64,000 bases of DNA from Rhizophagus irregularis (lineage: Eukaryota > Glomeromycota > Glomeromycetes > Glomerales > Glomeraceae). This document shows, one piece after another, positions 1-11,858 of the stretch. How positions within the stretch are numbered: position 1 is the first letter of the stretch; every line of letters starts with the position of its first letter. The notes below the pieces were generated by a model. It was not told the origin of the DNA and searched no databases. It saw only the letters and a program-made list of their open reading frames with translations. The position numbers and the translations under genes are program-made. The stretch spans positions 1,986,501 through 2,050,500 of the forward strand of contig NC_089456.1 in assembly GCF_026210795.1 (NCBI RefSeq), in the 5' to 3' direction.

Positions 1-2
1 AT

Positions 3-3000
3 CAGGTGATGGAAGAAACAAATCGTCATTTTCAAACAGTAGCGGGCTCTGTTAATAGAAAGAAACCAACACAAGGCAGATGGAAAGAACAATATAAACC
101 ACAGCCTCATATTAATGAAAATATATATTCTAGTATTATGGATGCTCCATCTTATGATGAATGGTTAGATATTATTCGACAACTATCTAATGGAAAAGCG
201 ACAGGACCTTCAGGCGTGTCGAATGAAATGTTGAAACATCTAAGTGATGATTGTAATCATATTTTATATTATTTAATTTGTAAGATTATAGAATTGGGAT
301 ATTTACCAAAACAATGGAAAGAAGCGACGGTCTTTCCTATTGCTAAACCTAAACCCTTTAATTGTGAATTATCAAACTCTCGCCCTATTACTCTTTTAGA
401 AACCACTCGAAAAGCACTCATTTCTTTGCTAAATCGTCGTTTAGCAATTATTTTGAAAGATAATAACGTATTAAAGGCAAACCAATTCGCGGGTCTGCCT
501 AAACAATCAACATTTGAACCGATAAGGATTATGAATGAAGTTATTCAAGATTCAATCGATAATAATAATGAATTATGGATACTCTCTCAGGATATGGGAA
601 AGGCCTATGATCGTGTGAACATCTTTCAACTCAAAAAAGCGATGGATAGAATTAAAATTCCTAACGATTTTTCATCCCTCATTTTAGAACTTTTTAAAGA
701 TAGAAAAAATCAAGTAATCACTGCGTATGGAAAAACTACACCTTATGATGTTCTTACAGGAATCGATCAAGGAGAAGTTATTTCACCGTTGCTTTGGTGT
801 ATTTATTACGATCCTCTTTTAGCAGAAATTGATAAACAACAATTGGGATATAATATTTCTTGTATATCAAAATCAGTTGTTCAAGAAGAAGGTGTTCTTA
901 ATCAACAAAATGTTTCCATTATGGCGTATATGGATGATACTCAATGGATTACTGATGAAAAATCAAAATTGGAAAAAATGTTATACATCGCTGATACATT
1001 TTATCGTCTTAACGATATTCAAATTAACAAAGAAAAGTCTGAGCTTATGATGCGGTCTACAACTGAGAAGCGTAAATATTCTCATAATTACAATGATAAA
1101 ATTTCAATCAAGTTTGGTCGTGAAGAAATTAATATTAAAGCCAAACATCCACACGAACCTATGCGTATCCTGGGAGTATATTTCAATATTGAACATGATG
1201 GCAATTATTTGATGTTCAAGATTAAAAATGAAATAGACCATTTAGTTAATCTTATGTATAAAAAGAAGATTACTGATAAACATATTTTATATATATTTAA
1301 TAGAATTATCATCCCTCGAGTTGAATACTGGTCACAAGTTATGGCTTTATCAAAAACACAAACAGAATCTTTAATTATTCCTTTTAGAAGGATGTTTAAA
1401 AACAAACTAAAATTCGCTCGTTCAGCGCCTAACGCTATACTCGATAATCCTTATATATATGGATATAGAGATTTTTACGACAATCAACTTCAAGCCAAAA
1501 TTACGGATTTTTGTATTCAACTTAACGACAATGGTCTCTTAGGAAAAGTTACTGAAATTTGTTTAAAATCCTTACAGGATCAATTATGGACATCGCGCCC
1601 ATTAATAGAAAAACTTCCTTATAATCGTGTTTCGCACACACGAAAAAATAATTATATTCTTAATATGCTTTTATTATGCTATGATAATAATATTTCGTTA
1701 GAATATTTAGATGATAATATTTTTCCATCAATTAAAGGAGGTAAAATTCCTTTGGAAGACGTGGTAGATAATGCATATTATTCTAAACATAGGAAGAGAC
1801 TTCGTGAAAAGAATATCTTATTTTTAGATCAAATTATTTCAGGTGATAAATTTCGTTTATTGTTATGGAAAGAAATACTTATTAAGGCTTATATTCCTAT
1901 TTTTTCACAACGGAAAGAAACTAAATGGTATTCAGATATTAGAAATTTAATTACTTCAGATGGTGTTCATTTGAATCATAATATAACACAATTATTTGGC
2001 GCTCGTGTTGATAATGTGGAAGAGACTCGATCATATGATATTACTAAAAAAAATAGATCTTTAGTTGCATGTTATAATTCACAATTTAACTCTGTAGTCA
2101 TTGGAAAGATTCAAGGAATAGATGAAACAAAACGACCTGTTATTAAACATTTTCATATTGATATGTCTCGATGTACCGATACACATACTTATATATATCA
2201 ATGTATGGAATATGGATGTGCTGCTAATGCATCATTATCAACTCGATCACCTTGTACGTTTTCTGCTGACTGGGAATGTTTAGTACCATTATTAACAGAT
2301 TCTCAATTTGCACCTAGTCAACTTACAAACTTAATAGAATTTAATATTTTTGACATTTTTGATTTTGCAAAAAAGAAATATGATATTATAAATCAAGCGT
2401 TAATGCAAAATCACGTGATTTCTCCTTCTTCACAATTACAAGATAATATAATTTTAGATTTATTAGATTCTTCAACTTCAAGAAATGACTTGTTAACTAT
2501 ACAACGAACATTAGCTCCTTTTGACAATAACAATTATTATATTTTTGAATTTTACACTGATGGATCTTTAATCGAATTAGGTACTGAGCAATGTAGTATC
2601 AGTTGCGCCTTCGCTCAGATTAGTGATTTGTTTGATATACCTCATGTCGAATTTTATTCTACTATTGATAAATGGCCTTCTGCATATAGAGGAGAATTGT
2701 TAGCTGTTCTTTTAGCATTAAGCGTTGTTCCAAAAAATAGTAAAGTTAGAATTAACACAGACTCGCTTAACGTGATTACTCAATTTGAAAAATTGAAGAA
2801 GTCAAGATTTTCTCAAACCTCACGTGAATACTTTAAGGCTAATAATAATTTCTTATGGGCTATTTTATGTAGAATCATATTAACATTGAACTTGCATGTG
2901 GAAATGTTTAAGGTTGTTGCTCATGGTGATGATATGGGTAATAATTATGTAGATAATTTGGTGAAAATTGCACATACTGATCAAGATCACTATATAGTTT

Positions 3001-3872
3001 TACGACAGAACGCTTGTATGATGAAAGTTCTTCCTTGTTGGAATGGAATTATTATTGAAAATAAGCTGCGCTCATTTTTGAAAAATATATGCAACTACAA
3101 AGGTTTAGAAAATTTTATTAATTTGAATAGAAATTCTAAATATCGCACGCTAGAAGTCGACTGGACATCCACATTTAGTTGTTTAAATTGTGACATAAAT
3201 AACAATGAAACTTCTGTTTCTTCTTCTAAAACAAAAGCTCAAAAAGTTCACTTGTTAATTGAAGAAATTCCTACAATTGAACAGATGAAGAAATCATTGT
3301 TTGACTTATATGATGGTTGGATGTGCCCTATATGTGGTCTACAAGACGAAACCTTTAATCATGTCTGGACGTGTAGTGGTCATTATGATATTATTAACAA
3401 CATTCGAGATAAGACTATTAATCATCTCTTAACTTGGATATTAGAATATAATGATAATATACAAGATTTTAATGCTCTTATGGCACTTGATATATGGGAT
3501 ATATCTTATGATCCTAACGTGTTTACTTTTATTGACTTGATTAAAGGTATTATACCTATGTCGCTTTCAGAATTATTGAATTCCTGGACTACAAAGAAAA
3601 ATGTTGTTGATGTTTTGGTTCAAATGAGACAGTTTATTTTTAATGCTATATTCGAAGAAGTTTGGATTCCAAGGTGTTCGCATTTGAAGGAATTTGAACA
3701 TTCTATAGGATTAACTAAAAAGAAAAAATTAGAATTCAAAAGCGTTCGTTCATTACCTAGTAATAATAGTAGTTATACTAATAATATTCATTATGATTCT
3801 TTAGATAGTGTTAGGAATTACATTTATTTTGGTAAAAATATAATAGAATTTTATACTAATCTTACTTCGTAG
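3..3872 (+). CDS. LINE (non-LTR retrotransposon) ORF2-like polyprotein, 5' end outside window
   Basis: The frame is open from the left edge of the window to a TAG, about 1288 codons, so the N-terminus (where an endonuclease would sit) is missing. Numbering from the GTG at 6, the reverse transcriptase spans roughly residues 80-400, with motif A QDMGKAYD (D196) and motif C YMDD (308-311). An RNase H domain follows at about 848-990, with the full catalytic set: D852 in YTDGS, E897 in RGEL, D919 in NTDS, D983 in VDN, plus H973. A zinc finger of the retrotransposon type lies at C1107-C1110-H1119-C1123. By family knowledge the enzyme copies element RNA by target-primed reverse transcription. I see no internal stop or frameshift, so this copy is recent or still constrained. 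The clade is not assigned. The LINE identification is firm because of the three ordered domains. Confidence 0.93.
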   Translation, partial: QVMEETNRHFQTVAGSVNRKKPTQGRWKEQYKPQPHINENIYSSIMDAPSYDEWLDIIRQLSNGKATGPSGVSNEMLKHLSDDCNHILYYLICKIIELGYLPKQWKEATVFPIAKPKPFNCELSNSRPITLLETTRKALISLLNRRLAIILKDNNVLKANQFAGLPKQSTFEPIRIMNEVIQDSIDNNNELWILSQDMGKAYDRVNIFQLKKAMDRIKIPNDFSSLILELFKDRKNQVITAYGKTTPYDVLTGIDQGEVISPLLWCIYYDPLLAEIDKQQLGYNISCISKSVVQEEGVLNQQNVSIMAYMDDTQWITDEKSKLEKMLYIADTFYRLNDIQINKEKSELMMRSTTEKRKYSHNYNDKISIKFGREEINIKAKHPHEPMRILGVYFNIEHDGNYLMFKIKNEIDHLVNLMYKKKITDKHILYIFNRIIIPRVEYWSQVMALSKTQTESLIIPFRRMFKNKLKFARSAPNAILDNPYIYGYRDFYDNQLQAKITDFCIQLNDNGLLGKVTEICLKSLQDQLWTSRPLIEKLPYNRVSHTRKNNYILNMLLLCYDNNISLEYLDDNIFPSIKGGKIPLEDVVDNAYYSKHRKRLREKNILFLDQIISGDKFRLLLWKEILIKAYIPIFSQRKETKWYSDIRNLITSDGVHLNHNITQLFGARVDNVEETRSYDITKKNRSLVACYNSQFNSVVIGKIQGIDETKRPVIKHFHIDMSRCTDTHTYIYQCMEYGCAANASLSTRSPCTFSADWECLVPLLTDSQFAPSQLTNLIEFNIFDIFDFAKKKYDIINQALMQNHVISPSSQLQDNIILDLLDSSTSRNDLLTIQRTLAPFDNNNYYIFEFYTDGSLIELGTEQCSISCAFAQISDLFDIPHVEFYSTIDKWPSAYRGELLAVLLALSVVPKNSKVRINTDSLNVITQFEKLKKSRFSQTSREYFKANNNFLWAILCRIILTLNLHVEMFKVVAHGDDMGNNYVDNLVKIAHTDQDHYIVLRQNACMMKVLPCWNGIIIENKLRSFLKNICNYKGLENFINLNRNSKYRTLEVDWTSTFSCLNCDINNNETSVSSSKTKAQKVHLLIEEIPTIEQMKKSLFDLYDGWMCPICGLQDETFNHVWTCSGHYDIINNIRDKTINHLLTWILEYNDNIQDFNALMALDIWDISYDPNVFTFIDLIKGIIPMSLSELLNSWTTKKNVVDVLVQMRQFIFNAIFEEVWIPRCSHLKEFEHSIGLTKKKKLEFKSVRSLPSNNSSYTNNIHYDSLDSVRNYIYFGKNIIEFYTNLTS

Positions 3873-4198
3873 CGCCATCGTAGATTTTAGTAGTTTGATT
3901 TATATAATTTTATAGGGTCAATTTTACTTTCTTCTGCAGGGCGGGCTTCAACTTACCAAGTTTCGGCTAGTGTATGGGAGGTAGTGGGTTAATTAAAGAA
4001 ATGGTTTTTAGGTGTAGTTGGTTATATCTTTAATAGTTTCGTATTTAATTGCCCCACCGTCGAAGTAGATTCTTCTGATAGTTTAGTTCATTTTTTTATT
4101 TTACTTCTTCATTTCTGATATGTTTATAAAATTTGTATTCGCTAACTATTACTGTTCAATAAAAATAAAAATAAAAATATATATAAAATATACATAAA
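3873..4198 (+). mobile_element. LINE 3' untranslated region and A-rich tail
   Basis: This is non-coding sequence between the LINE stop and the next start codon. It ends in an AATAAA-type signal at about 4158 and an (AAAAT)n-like A-rich tail to about 4198, as expected for the 3' end of a non-LTR element. The exact 3' boundary and target-site duplication cannot be defined without the 5' end. Confidence 0.6.
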
Positions 4199-5720
4199 AT
4201 GTCGAACGAAGAGTTAACAAAAGAACAGTTGTTCATAAAACCTTATTTGTTAGGCTACTATAGGAGTTTCGTCGGACTGGAGTTAGAATATTTGAGAGAC
4301 TTTTACAAAGCTGAAGAAAAGAAAGAACATATTAGTTTAGCAGAATACGAAAGTTTAACCTAGAAGACAAAATTTCTTTATATAAACCAGGTGCTTTTTC
4401 CAAGGCCTACATTTCTAATAGATGTGAAGAAAAGAGGATGAGACATGCCAATATTTTTTTCGCCTCTATCTTTACTATCAAGGCTATGTAATGAATGTTC
4501 TTGAGAAAGTATTTCGTGAAAATTTCTTGAAAGACGCAGCAAACAATAACCAATGGGCAACTTTTTGAGAGATAGCAAATTACGAATTAGATGCTTGGAA
4601 AGAAAAACACAATAAGTTAGAAGAAAGTGTTAAAGTTTTAAAAGAGGAAAAAAAGTTTGCAGATGAACAAATAATATCTTTAGAAAAAGAAAAAAAGATA
4701 GCAGATAAACAAATAATATCGCTGGAAAAAAATATAAAGAAAGCAGAAGAACAAATAATATCTCTAGAAAATGGTGTAAGAAAATTTAAAGATCTGGAGA
4801 AGAATAAAAGTAAGACAAAAAGCCATGATTGGTGACAAAAATCCAAAAAGACGACACAAGAAATCAATAAAGGGAAGATCACTGAAATTTCGGTTCAAAC
4901 AACTTCCAATGATAATTTATTTGGATAAACATTTTGCTGAACAATCACGTGACTTAAAGTTTTACAATTTTTCTGCTTATTGGAAAGACAACGAAATATA
5001 TAAGATGTTGAAAAAAGTTGTATACATAGAAAGGCTTGAAGTCAAATGGAATTATAAATACAGAACAGTTCGAGCTAGGATCCACTTAACAAAAGAAATG
5101 GTAGAAATATTTCAAAAAGGAGGAAATATAGCGCTAACAAAAAATGAACGAATATATTTTTTATGATGTTTGACGCGAAGTTAAATGCAACAGCGATAAA
5201 AAGAAGATATGAATGGTAAGCATATAGAAAGTTAGATAAAGATGAATTGGAGAAAAAAGAACACGAGATAATTAAGAATTATAATACAACTTTCAGTGGA
5301 CATTTTGCCAAAGTCATCAAAATTAGCAAAATAAAATATTATTTGATATATTTAACAACGAGAGTGACTTATTAAAGGCAATTTATAAATCCACAATGGA
5401 AGAAGATATGGGAAAAGGACTTCAAATGAAAAGTCAAGATGAGCTAATTGGCGAAGAGGGTACGTATCGGGATCAAATAGATTTAAAGTGCCAACGTAAA
5501 CAACATCTAAAGATAGATTTGTTGATGCCAAATCTGATGTCCTATCAACAATACCGAGGACCAAAGAAGAACATGAAGAGCTCAATGTATTGAATAACAA
5601 TTTTAGTGAAAGATTAGAAGAGGTTAATAAAATATCAAGCTTGCCGGAAGAGAAAGGGAAGACAATCGAGGATAAAGACAAGATTAACAAGAATAAAAAA
5701 TGTGTAGTGATGACATAGGG
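4199..5720 (+). pseudogene. Decayed coiled-coil / charged protein gene
   Basis: Coding-like segments run consecutively on the plus strand but in changing frames. 4199-4363 starts MSNEELTKEQLF and ends at a TAG, beyond which the frame reads on for about 25 codons. 4569-4835 is a coiled coil holding three near-repeats of about 14 residues around E/KQIISLE. 4825-5166 is a basic 113-residue stretch. 5225-5373 (YRKLDKDELEKKEHE) and about 5510-5719 (acidic, KEEHEELNVLNN) follow. The simplest reading is one gene broken by several frameshifts and stops. I do not recognise the family. It begins immediately after the LINE tail, so it could be the gene the LINE landed beside or part of a larger element. 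Confidence is moderate that it is a decayed gene and low for any function. Confidence 0.5.
4621..4790 (+). repeat. Tandem coiled-coil repeat coding segment
   Basis: Three imperfect 42-48 bp units each encode a version of DEQIISLEKEKK. They form heptad-like coiled-coil repeats inside the decayed gene. The long open frame on the opposite strand here is only a shadow of these A-rich repeats. Confidence 0.6.
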
Positions 5721-6274
5721 ACGAAGAGAAGATTCTGATAGCAAATAAACAAATTCGTCTTTTAGTTTTTTTTACAAATTTAGGAAGAAATTCTTGGGCC
5801 GATGCTTGGATCTGACTGAAAATTTACAGCCAAATGACATTGAAGCTCTTTGGAAGCATTTTGGGTATTTCCATCAAAAGTATAGTTTTTAAGGTTTTTT
5901 CTTAATGTTTTAAAACTTAATGATTTTTTATTTTTTATTTTTTACAATTTTGAATTTTTGATGAATAGAAATATTTTCTAAATTGTATATATGTTATCAT
6001 TTCTTGGTTCAAATATTTAGTATTATATATTGTACTAATAAAGTTTTAAAATGATAATTATATTAAGCGTAAGTTATACAAAATAGTATATTTACGAATA
6101 TTTTTAGTAAAGTGAGTTATCAAAACTACCCATTTAAGTAAAATTTATGCGAATTTTTAAAATAAAAATTATCGAGACTATATTTTTAAGTGTACATTAC
6201 ACAAATCCGTAAATCTACAGATTTTTTCAAGATGTAAATTTTCGAGTATATACATATTTGATGATTCTACACTA
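5721..6274. other. AT-rich spacer, nothing recognised
   Basis: Very AT-rich sequence with no coding stretch and no clear repeat structure. It separates the decayed coiled-coil gene from the truncated F-box gene. Confidence 0.5.
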
Positions 6275-7003
6275 TTACTCGCATGATTTAACCTCCTGAT
6301 GAATATATAAGTTTAAATTTTTAATATTCTGAATGAAATTTGTATTTTGTAAAATTAACTCAAGAATATAATCAAAATTAAAACTATGATTAAAGATCTC
6401 AATGTCAAGACTATGTAATTCTATTTCGTTTTCAATAAATATTTTAAATAGTGAAGATCTAACAGACCAATTCTTAACAGAAGAAATAAATTCCTCTATA
6501 TTCAAATATTTTATAAATTTAGAATAAGGGGATGGCCAGAAATGACGTAATTTAAATTTTAGGATTTTTGACCCCCCCCCTCCCCATGTCATCATTCATT
6601 TTAGGAAATGTAAAATTAAAACATAATTCTGGCTAGAATTATATTAACTACAAGTGTCTAAAAATGGAAGATGTGTAACATCATCATGGTCTTAACCCCC
6701 CTCCCCCCCTTAGGAAATGACGTCATTTCTGGCAGTCCCCTAATTGAAAAGTGTATTTGAGGTTGATATATTATATTTTGTTTTTAAATCATCATTTAAA
6801 TCATGTAAATAAATTTCAATAAAATTGTAATTTTTCGTAGAAATTGAAAAAGGATTTTCCCATAATAATGGAATCGCTAAACGACACCATAATCTGTTGA
6901 CTAAAATACATGAATGTAAAGTTGAATGATCGGTCTTAAAATATTTTATGATTTCATATATTAATTCAGGTAAATCTCCTGAAAATATTTTTGAACAAGA
7001 CAT
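6275..7003 (-). pseudogene. F-box/LRR protein gene, truncated and split by a MITE
   Basis: The start MSCSKIFSGDLPEL at 7003 is that of the family, followed by the F-box (NDHSTLHSCILVNRLWCR type) and the conserved LLWENPFS segment. At codon FNY the reading frame is interrupted by a 214-bp element (6527-6740). Removing the element and one TA copy restores FNYSKFIKYL exactly as in the paralogs. After about 70 further codons, homology to the paralogs stops near NLYIHQ and the frame ends at 6275, so the LRR half is absent. The locus is therefore a pseudogene by both truncation and insertion. A shortened F-box-only protein is possible only if the insert were spliced out, which I cannot show. Confidence 0.85.
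6527..6740. mobile_element. MITE with TA target duplication (Tc1/mariner-like), inside F-box gene
   Basis: A 214-bp element flanked by TA at 6525-6526 and 6741-6742. Its ends are inverted repeats matching at 19 of 21 positions, sharing GCCAGAAATGACGT. It encodes nothing. The TA duplication and short inverted ends fit a non-autonomous Tc1/mariner-type element. C-runs lie just inside both ends (about 6571 and 6697). Confidence 0.88.
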
Positions 7004-7335
7004 ATTGTAAACAAAGAGAGAAATAATGTACAATGATAATTATTGTATCGGCCGGATAAATTTATAGTTGTATAATTCGTGTCGTGTAACGTTTTCTATA
7101 ATTAGGAATTTTGCCAAAGGTACTACAATTTACATAACATACCAGTAATGCACGACCGTAATAGGTCAAAATTATAATTAGTCAAAGTTAAATAAAACAT
7201 GTCTTATAATTTCAAAATTAATTACTTATTAAGTCATTTCATATCCTTTTTGACTTAAGAAGCCTTCTTCTATACATAAAATTACATATTATAGCATTAC
7301 AATTTCGTGAATATCATTACTGGGTGATTTAACCT
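7004..7335 (-). promoter_or_regulatory. Upstream region of truncated F-box gene, homologous to that of 15464-16975
   Basis: The stretch around 7300-7330 (TATAGCATTACAATTTCGTG, then CACTGGGTGAT-like) recurs at 17530-17570 upstream of the next minus-strand F-box gene. The CGTGTCGTGTAACG-type motif at 7079-7092 recurs at 17311-17325. The duplicated unit therefore included several hundred bases of upstream DNA. Confidence 0.55.
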
Positions 7336-10300
7336 TTTTTCACATATAATCTTGCGTAACAAAATAATCTATATAATCATTTAATTGGTGACCGGTCATT
7401 CCACTTCTCAAATGACAATTGACTTGCTGAGTCATTTGAGGTTAATGTTGCCCAGCACTTTAATTCTGACCTACATTATACTCTGTTTTTTCAATTAAAA
7501 TCATGTGATAAGATGTCAACCAATCAAAATCAAATGACTGGCAAATAATGACAAATGATCAGGAAAAGGTCGAACATTGGGTGAAAGTAATAACGCAAAA
7601 TGAATAACTTTTTATGTATTTAAATTTATTATATTCTTTACAAATAGAATAAAAACTGGTCAAAATAAATTATGTGACAAATTTAATTTAAATATTACGT
7701 GTTGTGAAACATCGTGAGTACATGATTTCCGGATATGAATTTAATTGTTTGTTTGGCGATTTATGGATGTAAAATTCAAACATAATTCAAACTATGAAAT
7801 CAGGTCTCTTTTAATTTCTGGATAAATAATTTGTTTAATTATTTGAAAAGATTAAGTAAACTACAAAAATTATTTATTTATTATAAAATATATGTTGTAC
7901 GTCAGTTGTCAGCTGAAATGACTCGTTTGTTCATATTTATGAAATTTATTATCAATCAATTCTATAACTTTTTTTGTTTACCTGCAAACACTCGTTAACA
8001 ATTATATCATATATTTATAAACAGAGTTCAGTTTGTTTTAGAAAAAAATAAACGAGATGCAAATGTGATGTTTAAATATTAGATTGAATTATCATGGATC
8101 ACTGGATCACGTACGTAAACGTAGAAGAAAATTTCATTTAATTATTTATAGTTTTGAATAATTAAAATTTGATTATTGCTTCAAAATCTTCTATTGTCTA
8201 ATTTATATTTAATTGAACCCAATACATAACAAATAATATATCTACTGGAATTTATTGTTTTCTATTTACTTATACTATGGGGTGTAGAAATCAATAATAA
8301 ATCAGGTGATATAAATTGTTTTGCCGAAACATTAAATGTTAAAATGGTAATTTTGCATAGGTTTTGAAATGAATAACAAAAAAAAAAAATTGGTCATTTA
8401 ATTTTGTAGTTTTTCTCCATTTCGGGTTTTCTTTTGAGAAAGAGGCAGTTCAAATAATAAATTGCATTGATAGGGAAGTAAAGTATAGTTTATTCCAAGC
8501 AAAGGACTTCATAGTAACCTTTACAATAATCAAATTAGAATTTCTAGGCGCAGATATTATTACACTTACTGTGTGAGCGTAAAGGAACTGAGGAACATTG
8601 TAGATTAGAATTATTATTCTTTATTTTTATTTATTTATTTATTTACTAAAGGAGTGGTAGTACCAAAACTATTACAAATAAAATTGAGAAAACATTTACA
8701 TGTCTAACAAAAAATATACATGTATAGAATTCGGAACTTCGTCCCCTACAGGACCTCACCCTTCGATCAAACTAAATTATTATTCTTTTTCCAATATTAC
8801 AATATCAACAATATGTACGTTAGTAGTCACGTGGTGTCACAATTAGAATGTGAGATGTACAGTATTAATTCTCGTTGGTGTCATTCTATTAAAAAAAGTG
8901 ATTGCTTTAATTTGTTATTAATTAATTTTTTTTTTTTAAAGAAAAAAATTGAGTTATTTCTATCATCAATTGATAAGCTTTAAAATGATGCATAAGTTTC
9001 AATCGATTAATTTACCCTTTTTAGTAGAATTTCTAAACTTTTTATTTTATTCTTATTGTTATTATTTGAGAATTTTTTTTAGTTTTCTTTTAACTAAGAA
9101 AGAAATACCCAGAAAATATACCTATTAGACTTGTCTTTTATTATCAGAAAACTAATCTTTATGTTAACGTTAATGTTGGTCATCGCCTCCCGCATCTTTT
9201 TTTGATCGATTCTAACATTAACGCTCCATAATATTAACCCATTGTCCACCTACCAAGCATCCGATCCATTAGTATTATATATATATATATATATTGTCGA
9301 AATTATGGGATAGGAAAAATTTAAAATAACGCTAGAGGCTGCAGATGATTTTCCATCCTCCTTTTTTCTTTGAATTTTTTTTTAAAAAATACTACTAATT
9401 TTTTTTTTTTAAAAAAAAAGCAATTAAAAAATTATTCATTTTTTCCTCTTAGGGTTTGATCAGAGAATCAGCAGATACGGGATTTTTAACTACTAATCGA
9501 ATTTATTTTTATTTTTTTTAAAAAAGCTAAGATATTTTTGTCATTCTAAACAACTATATGTGAGAATGCATGTGATAATTTTGGCTGAATATTCATTCTG
9601 CAAATCGGCGAAGATTTATATAAATATTGGTAAAATTAAGATGATCGGAAAAATTTAACCAAAATTGATTGTAGTTAGCTAACAATTTATTAACAAATCT
9701 CTATTATTTTATGAAATACAAATATAATACAAAAAAAAAATCATTAATTACAATGATAATATATGATTTATGATGATAAATGTTTTTTATATTATTTGCA
9801 GTAAATCAATTAAATAAAAAATCGTTTATTTATCTGTTATTCATTAATTAATAAAACAAACAACATGAATGTATTCATCTATAACAAATTAAATCTAATG
9901 ATTAGATGATTTATTAATGGTTTAGTATATTATATGATTGAAACCTGGAAAGTTCAAGACCTTTTTCAATTGTAGAATTAATAAATTAATTTAATAATAT
10001 TTTCCAAAACATCAAATATTTTCATAAATTATAATAGAATTTTACTATTTGTTAAAATTTAAATTCATTTATAACATAAAAGTTTCAATAACAATTTTAA
10101 AAGGAACCTAAGCCAAAAATAAAATGTTGTGAATAATGTGCAAGATCAAAAACAATTTATTTATTGTACAGGAGAAATTGAAGCAGTATAACTACAATAA
10201 GAATAAAATTTTCTACAGTAGTAATCCTTCTGTGAGGCAGGATTGTGAGGCAGTAAAAGGAAAAGATATGACATACTACATGCCTAGCCACTACGGGAAG

Positions 10301-10838
10301 AAAAAGAAAAAGAAACGTAAAACATGAACGATTAATTATGTAGAAATATAAATTCATAAATGGAAATAACTCTAGCACATTGATCATGGAGAAGTTGATC
10401 ATAGATTGTCAAAGACTCTGAATGTAAAACAATATGGATCTACAACATTGGCTGAAATGATCGACATTGATGCTTGTAATCATGTGATTATTATCGAGTT
10501 TTTTCAAATAATTTTTTTTTTTGCGATGACGAGCAATTCCGAAGTTATTAAAGAGGTATATTAAATTATACTTACATATTAGGCCATTTATCACAGTGTT
10601 CAGAATTCTGTGTACGTCGTGATTACTCAGTGATTATAATACCAGGACGATTACAGTACTATTACAGGACGATTTTTGTCCGGTAATCGTCTTGTAATCA
10701 TAATTTTTTTATCAGATGATCTATAGCTAGGGGGGTAGCACAATTTTGAAAGGCGCAATAAATTTACAATTATATTGAAATAATATGATAAAGAAATGTG
10801 TGTTACCAAAATAAAAAGTAACATATGAAGGAGGATCC
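7336..10838. other. Long AT-rich spacer with simple repeats
   Basis: No convincing gene. It holds a perfect 10-bp inverted repeat CTCAAATGAC/GTCATTTGAG (7407-7416, 7431-7440), a (TTTA)n run near 8625-8645, a (TA)n run near 9274-9293, several long A/T homopolymers (9360-9430) and an imperfect hairpin at 10631-10703 sharing GACGATTAC. Sequence around 10540-10586 resembles 17720-17768, suggesting a shared dispersed repeat. Short open frames at 8720-8983 and 10136-10327 show no family resemblance. Confidence 0.5.
10631..10703. repeat. Imperfect inverted repeat (GACGATTAC hairpin)
   Basis: The left arm contains GACGATTAC (10646-10654) and the right arm GTAATCGTC (10683-10691), with TGATTA/TAATCA flanking them. 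Between the arms lies another GGACGA...TCCGG pair. No target duplication was identified. Confidence 0.5.
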
Positions 10839-10977
10839 TCCTATAAAATAAAAATGTCCGGAAATTGCCACCGAAAATGTCCGGAAAATGAAAAATGTCC
10901 GGAAAATTTCAATATTCTGGAGCTCTCCTAGACAATTTCCGATATTTTAATGATTCCGGACATCTTTTTTTATAGGG
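10839..10977. mobile_element. MITE of the CCCTATAAAA family with ATGTCCGGAA repeats
   Basis: A 139-bp element whose ends read TCCTATAAAATAAAAATG on the left and, reversed, CCCTATAAAAAAAGATG, both continuing into TCCGGAA. Three direct copies of ATGTCCGGAA lie in the left part and one inverted copy in the right. A target duplication is not clear. Its termini match elements at 35529, 38429, 57230 and 58165. Confidence 0.7.
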
Positions 10978-11858
10978 CTTGAAACGGTCTTATTAAACTT
11001 AATAACTTTTTTTTTATATAAGGATACATGAAAAATTTATTGTACAATCTTTTTTATTCGCTTCTCTTCGAATAGAACCTTCATATAATGGTAGTGAATC
11101 ATTAATAAGAATTTTATTTGTATCCAGATTAATTAATTTTAAGTTAGAAAATACTTCGTTGTTCCATATCTGGTCTATCATCTGGAATATTAGTTGCCAA
11201 CATTTTTTGAGAATTATAAATAAATTAGAATTTATATTACTAAAATAAAAACATATTTATGAAGAATTGTACTTTATAAATATCAATACAATCGATTGGC
11301 ATATTAGGAATTGGAACTTCTCTTTTTTCTTATAAAATATAGTAGGATTTATATGATTTTTTTCCGGATGATATTCCAAAGGAGTACACCAACACTATAT
11401 ACATCCAACTCTTAATGTCCTTTAAAATGATAATTTAAAAATGTTGTGAATCGATATAATGTAATGACTTTTGAAAAATATGACTTTGAGGTAATAATAC
11501 TTCAGTCATTCTACGTGAAACTCTAAATCTGCAATTTATCAAAGTAAAATACTTGCAAGTTCATGATTCATGATGAATAATATTTGTTCGATGCAAATAC
11601 TCAGTAATTTGAATGGTAAATTTCTATTTTGTATCCCAAATTAATATATTGAAATTATCTTTAAATAATTTCCCAACGTATCAATATACGCATAATTAGA
11701 ATCAAACAAATAGTTGGACAATATTTTCATTATCTAAATAAAATAAATAAATTCAAATTTATCGAAATTATTATTTTATTAATAAAATTCAATAATATTT
11801 GTATTCAATTAATTAAACAATATTTGAATTATCGCTGTTTTTTAGTGATAATAGCTAG

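Noticed and set aside
4580-4882. Minus-strand open frame rich in Phe/Ser
   Set aside because: Complement of the A-rich coiled-coil repeats; no independent evidence.
5352-5744. Minus-strand 130-codon open frame
   Set aside because: Shadow of the decayed acidic/basic coding segments on the plus strand.
8720-8983. 87-codon open frame
   Set aside because: Low-complexity tail, no domain, flanked by simple repeats; likely chance.
10136-10402. Opposed 63- and 81-codon open frames
   Set aside because: They overlap on both strands with no family features and end in lysine or phenylalanine runs.
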